In this document: piece by piece, positions 61,301 to 64,000 of the stretch
Layout: each line of letters begins with the position of its first letter
How positions within the stretch are numbered: the stretch's first letter is position 1
Assembly (NCBI GenBank): GCA_020081605.1
Contig: JAHREC010000013.1
Span: 4,960,001 to 5,024,000 of the forward strand
DNA length: 64,000 nucleotides
Origin: Albifimbria verrucaria
Taxonomy: Eukaryota; Ascomycota; Sordariomycetes; Hypocreales; Stachybotryaceae
Direction of reading: 5' to 3'
The notes under the pieces: model-generated
What the model was told of the DNA's origin: nothing
The model's database searches: none
What the model saw: only the letters and a program-made list of their open reading frames with translations
Position numbers and translations under genes: made by a program

Positions 61301-62055
61301 GTTCCCCAATACATACAGTCGACTCGCCGATAAAGCGACTCAACCGCTATAATACTCTCGCCTCTCCCTTGACTCCCCAGTCTTGCCTCTTCAGCTACAC
61401 CGCGCGACGCAGCAACAATCTACGGCATATCCCGGCGGCTTCCCGTACTATAAGTGTCTGTCTGGGTGGCTACGCTGGTTTTCTGTTGGCAGAACCAGTC
61501 TTACAAAGACTCTCATCTCTCACCTGGCACATATCAACTCGGTACAGCCGGAGTCCTGCCGCTTACACGGCCATTGCGCTTTTCGGAAACCCGTTACATC
61601 CATTCACACCGCACGCGCGCACTGCGTTACCATCTGTAAGCACGGCAAACTGCCACGCTCCCTGCATGATAGGCCTCCATTGCACCACCCTACCTGCATT
61701 TCGGGCTCTCTCAACCACTGGGCCGCCTGGCGGTGTATCGACGCCGCTCAGGTCAACCGAGTCTGCATGAATTTTTAGTTTCTCGTTTCTGGCTGCTTCC
61801 CTGGCTTCCCACAAAGTCCTGGCACATTCCAGAGTTATGAATAAAGAAGCCATTCGCCTTTCGTGCAATCTTACTAACTCAAAATTGCTTTTAGTCTAAG
61901 AGAGTCAAAGGATCCCTTCTTTGATACCTGGCATCCCTTGCCACCAACAAAACACCAATTCATAACACCCTCAATTGCCGGACCATTTGCTTGACCGCTA
62001 GTAGGAGGGCACAAAAAGAAAACAATCTCTATATTTTTTTCCGTCACAACACAAG

Positions 62056-64000
62056 ATGTTACCCGACCAAGGTAGCGGAGGATCGATCGAGCGGTCCCGG
62101 AGGAGTTTGTCCACCTCAACCTCGCGAGCTGCTGCTGAGGGCGAATCCTGCCAGGAGACCGAGGTTCAGATCCAAGAGCCAACTCACGGCGACGAAGAAC
62201 TCAAGACTACTTCACAGACATCACAAGAATCCCCGAGGCAATGTGAGTCGGCAGCCAGGGCGGCCGCTTCTGGACCCGCTCCTCTGTCCCGACAGCCATC
62301 ACACAGCTCGGCCGCATCAACACCCGCGAGCGAGACTGTTCCAGAACTTCACAACGGGCCATTCTCAGCCCCTCAAGCCCGGCCCGTTGAGCCGCCCGTC
62401 ACAAGGGCCACACTTAGTGAGCTCGATGTGTCCAAGATTCTCCACAACCCCAAACTCCGACACGACATCAACTTTGACCCCGAGCTACACTTCAGACCGA
62501 ACCTGGACGGTGAGAAGGGTCGACGCAAGCAGGACAGGGCCAACCAGTTCTGGAACGCACTGAAGGCTGAATTGATTGAGTTTGTGACGGACCGACCCAG
62601 CTTCTACGAAAAGCATGGACACAGCGACGACTGGACTCTTCCTTCTCTTCTCAAGGCTGTCAAGGACATCATTCAAACCCTAGTGCCCCAGCGCGACCGT
62701 CAGTTTCTCGATGAGGGTCTCAATGTGGAGCTCCTTATGCAACAGTTCCACAAGGGTATCGCAGATCTGGAGAAACTCGCCTCATGGTTGTCACGCGTTC
62801 TTAAGTCTCACTGCGCTCCTATGCGTGATGAGTGGGTTGACACTATGTACAACCAGCTCAGCAATGGCAACCGCCAGGGTGACATGGACATGCTCGTCAC
62901 GGGTATGCGCAGCCTTCTGAGTGTGCTTGAGGCCATGAAGCTCGATGTGGCCAACCACCAGATCCGCTGCTTGAGGCCAGTCTTGATTGAGGACACCACC
63001 CACTTTGAGCAGAAGTTTTTCTACAAGAAGATTCAGTCACGCAAGCTGGACATCAGCACGGCTATGCAGTGGTACCGAGAGGCCGACCTCCGGTACTCGG
63101 GAAGTGTTGGCCATGCTTCGCATTCTTTTGGCGAGATGGGTGTATTCTTTGAGGCGCTCTCACGGCTAATGCTGCCTTCAAACGCCGAAAAGCGGCTGCC
63201 GAGCACGTTTCTGTTTGACGAGGAGCGTATGATGAAACTGCGATCAGATGCCATTGACGCCGTGAACCTGGATATCTGCATGCGCATGTACGAGGATCTG
63301 GAGCGTATCGGGCGCTTCAACACTCTGCCCATGTTTGGTAACCACAATCTCGAGGATGATGCATCAAGCACGACTGGAGAGTTCAACTTTAACACGCCAC
63401 CTGCTACCTCTCGCCCCTCGAGCTTGGTTTTCAGCTCTGCTGGCTCTCAGTGCTCCTCTCCTAGATCTTCACTGGTGCTTCCGTCATACGTGGCGCCTGA
63501 TCACGGCGAGTCCAAGGCTAAGGCCCGCAACGTCTACAACTCACTAGTAGCGCTGATGCAATCCGCTCCCCGGCATCGAGGCAATCTTCTCGCTGGGAGT
63601 CCATGGCCTCCTCGGTGGCTTTGCAGATCTTCCGATTCACCAACGCACCATCGGAGATGCTCCTGTCTTCGAGGAGAAGCTGACTTCTAACTTGTGCAAC
63701 GTCACCTCGCCCATTTACCAAGAAATGGAGCAGAACTTCCACAACCGACTGATGGTCGAGCTGGGCAACCGGGTTCGCGACTTCAAGGCGCTCTCTGGTG
63801 TCGGCCTCTTCTCTGTTGCCACGGGTGGCCGTGTCCAGACCAGCAGCCACTCGGGCCGTGACAGGGAGGGCGACGCCTCACTGCGCGATTCGCAGGAAGA
63901 GGGGGCATTGAAGACATGGCCACGCGCCTTGCTCATCTCGGCATCCTGCACTGGAGGGTATGGGCTCAGCTAGCGTATGCTGGCGATATTGACCAAATGT
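62056..64000 (+). CDS. sok1: SOK1/TCP11 family protein (3' end outside window)
   Basis: A homologue of yeast Sok1, a suppressor of cAMP-dependent kinase defects, and of mammalian T-complex protein 11. The first 120 residues are Ser/Pro/Glu-rich and disordered. The family domain then begins LDVSKILHNPKLRHDINFDP and ELHFRPNLDGEKGRRK, and continues through FWNALKAELIEFV and PPLLKAVKD-like helices to QWYREADLRYSG. No intron is seen in the 1.9 kb present. One base is gained in CCCC at 63568-63571 (SAPGIEAIFSLGVHGLLGG resumes in another frame) and one lost in the G run at 63901-63905 (EEGGIEDMATRLAHLGILHW resumes). The gene continues past the window. A long pyrimidine-rich leader precedes it. Confidence 0.92.

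Larger units (their letters stand above)
52256..62055. other. 9.8-kb gene-poor region
   Basis: No ORF in either strand resembles a known protein, even allowing for single-base frame breaks of the kind seen elsewhere. Composition is ordinary and no terminal repeats or transposase fragments were seen. Features noted are a GT microsatellite (58903-58927), a CGGTR pentamer repeat (60532-60560), AGGTACCT-type palindromes (for example 58745), GGTACC-rich sequence around 60240-60790, and pyrimidine-rich leader-like sequence from 61060 to 61300. It could hold long promoters, non-coding transcripts or a lineage-specific gene that I cannot recognise. Confidence 0.5.

Overview
The window is nuclear DNA of a filamentous ascomycete, most likely a Sordariomycete. 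The evidence is short GT..AG introns (mostly 45-110 nt) with CTAAC/CTGAC-type branch sites, an intron-containing eukaryotic tRNA-Tyr, a het-c homologue, a Zn2Cys6 regulator, and an orotidine-phosphate decarboxylase with the large insertion typical of Sordariomycete pyr genes. I cannot name the genus. Twenty protein genes and one tRNA are supported. No CRISPR array, insertion sequence, transposon or secondary-metabolite cluster was seen.

Layout. 1-785 (-): start of a PLP aminotransferase cut by the window edge. 3487-4519 (+): von Willebrand A protein. 5049-7496 (-): unknown coiled-coil protein. 9263-11121 (-): RBM39/Rsd1-type splicing factor. 11743-12987 (-): sphingolipid fatty acid 2-hydroxylase. 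13963-14051 (-): tRNA-Tyr. 14398-16983 (+): HET-C. 17377-19378 (-): probable mitochondrial PP2C. 20447-21969 (+): BTB-like protein. 22515-23585 (-): phosphatidylinositol synthase. 28398-29517 (+): OMP decarboxylase. 30326-32850 (+): Zn2Cys6 factor. 34787-36632 (+): CCCH zinc-finger protein with a possible PIN/NYN-like fold. 37403-38230 (+): SRP19. 38402-42462 (-): dynactin p150-Glued. 43130-45261 (-): HMG-box factor. 46479-48043 (-): RuvB-like helicase Rvb1. 48483-49855 (-): EamA/DMT transporter. 50967-51489 (-): TAF13. 51888-52255 (+): Kish/KSH1. 62056 to the window end (+): SOK1/TCP11. Two long gene-free stretches remain: 23.6-28.4 kb and 52.3-62.0 kb.

The content is mostly housekeeping: splicing, TFIID, SRP, secretory pathway, dynein motor, lipid synthesis and pyrimidine synthesis. 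Neighbours do not form one pathway.

The dominant anomaly is that 18 of the 20 protein genes contain single-base indels, about 45 in all. Nearly all are losses of one base from a short homopolymer, often C or G. Restoring one base at each site makes the exon sum of every complete affected gene a multiple of three with consistent splice phases. Only rvb1 and ksh1 read cleanly. I interpret this as uncorrected sequencing or assembly error rather than mass pseudogenisation. Gene spans below therefore cross these breaks, and restored lengths are stated. SRP19 is a special case: three such losses cancel, so a naive ORF looks intact while its core is in the wrong frame.
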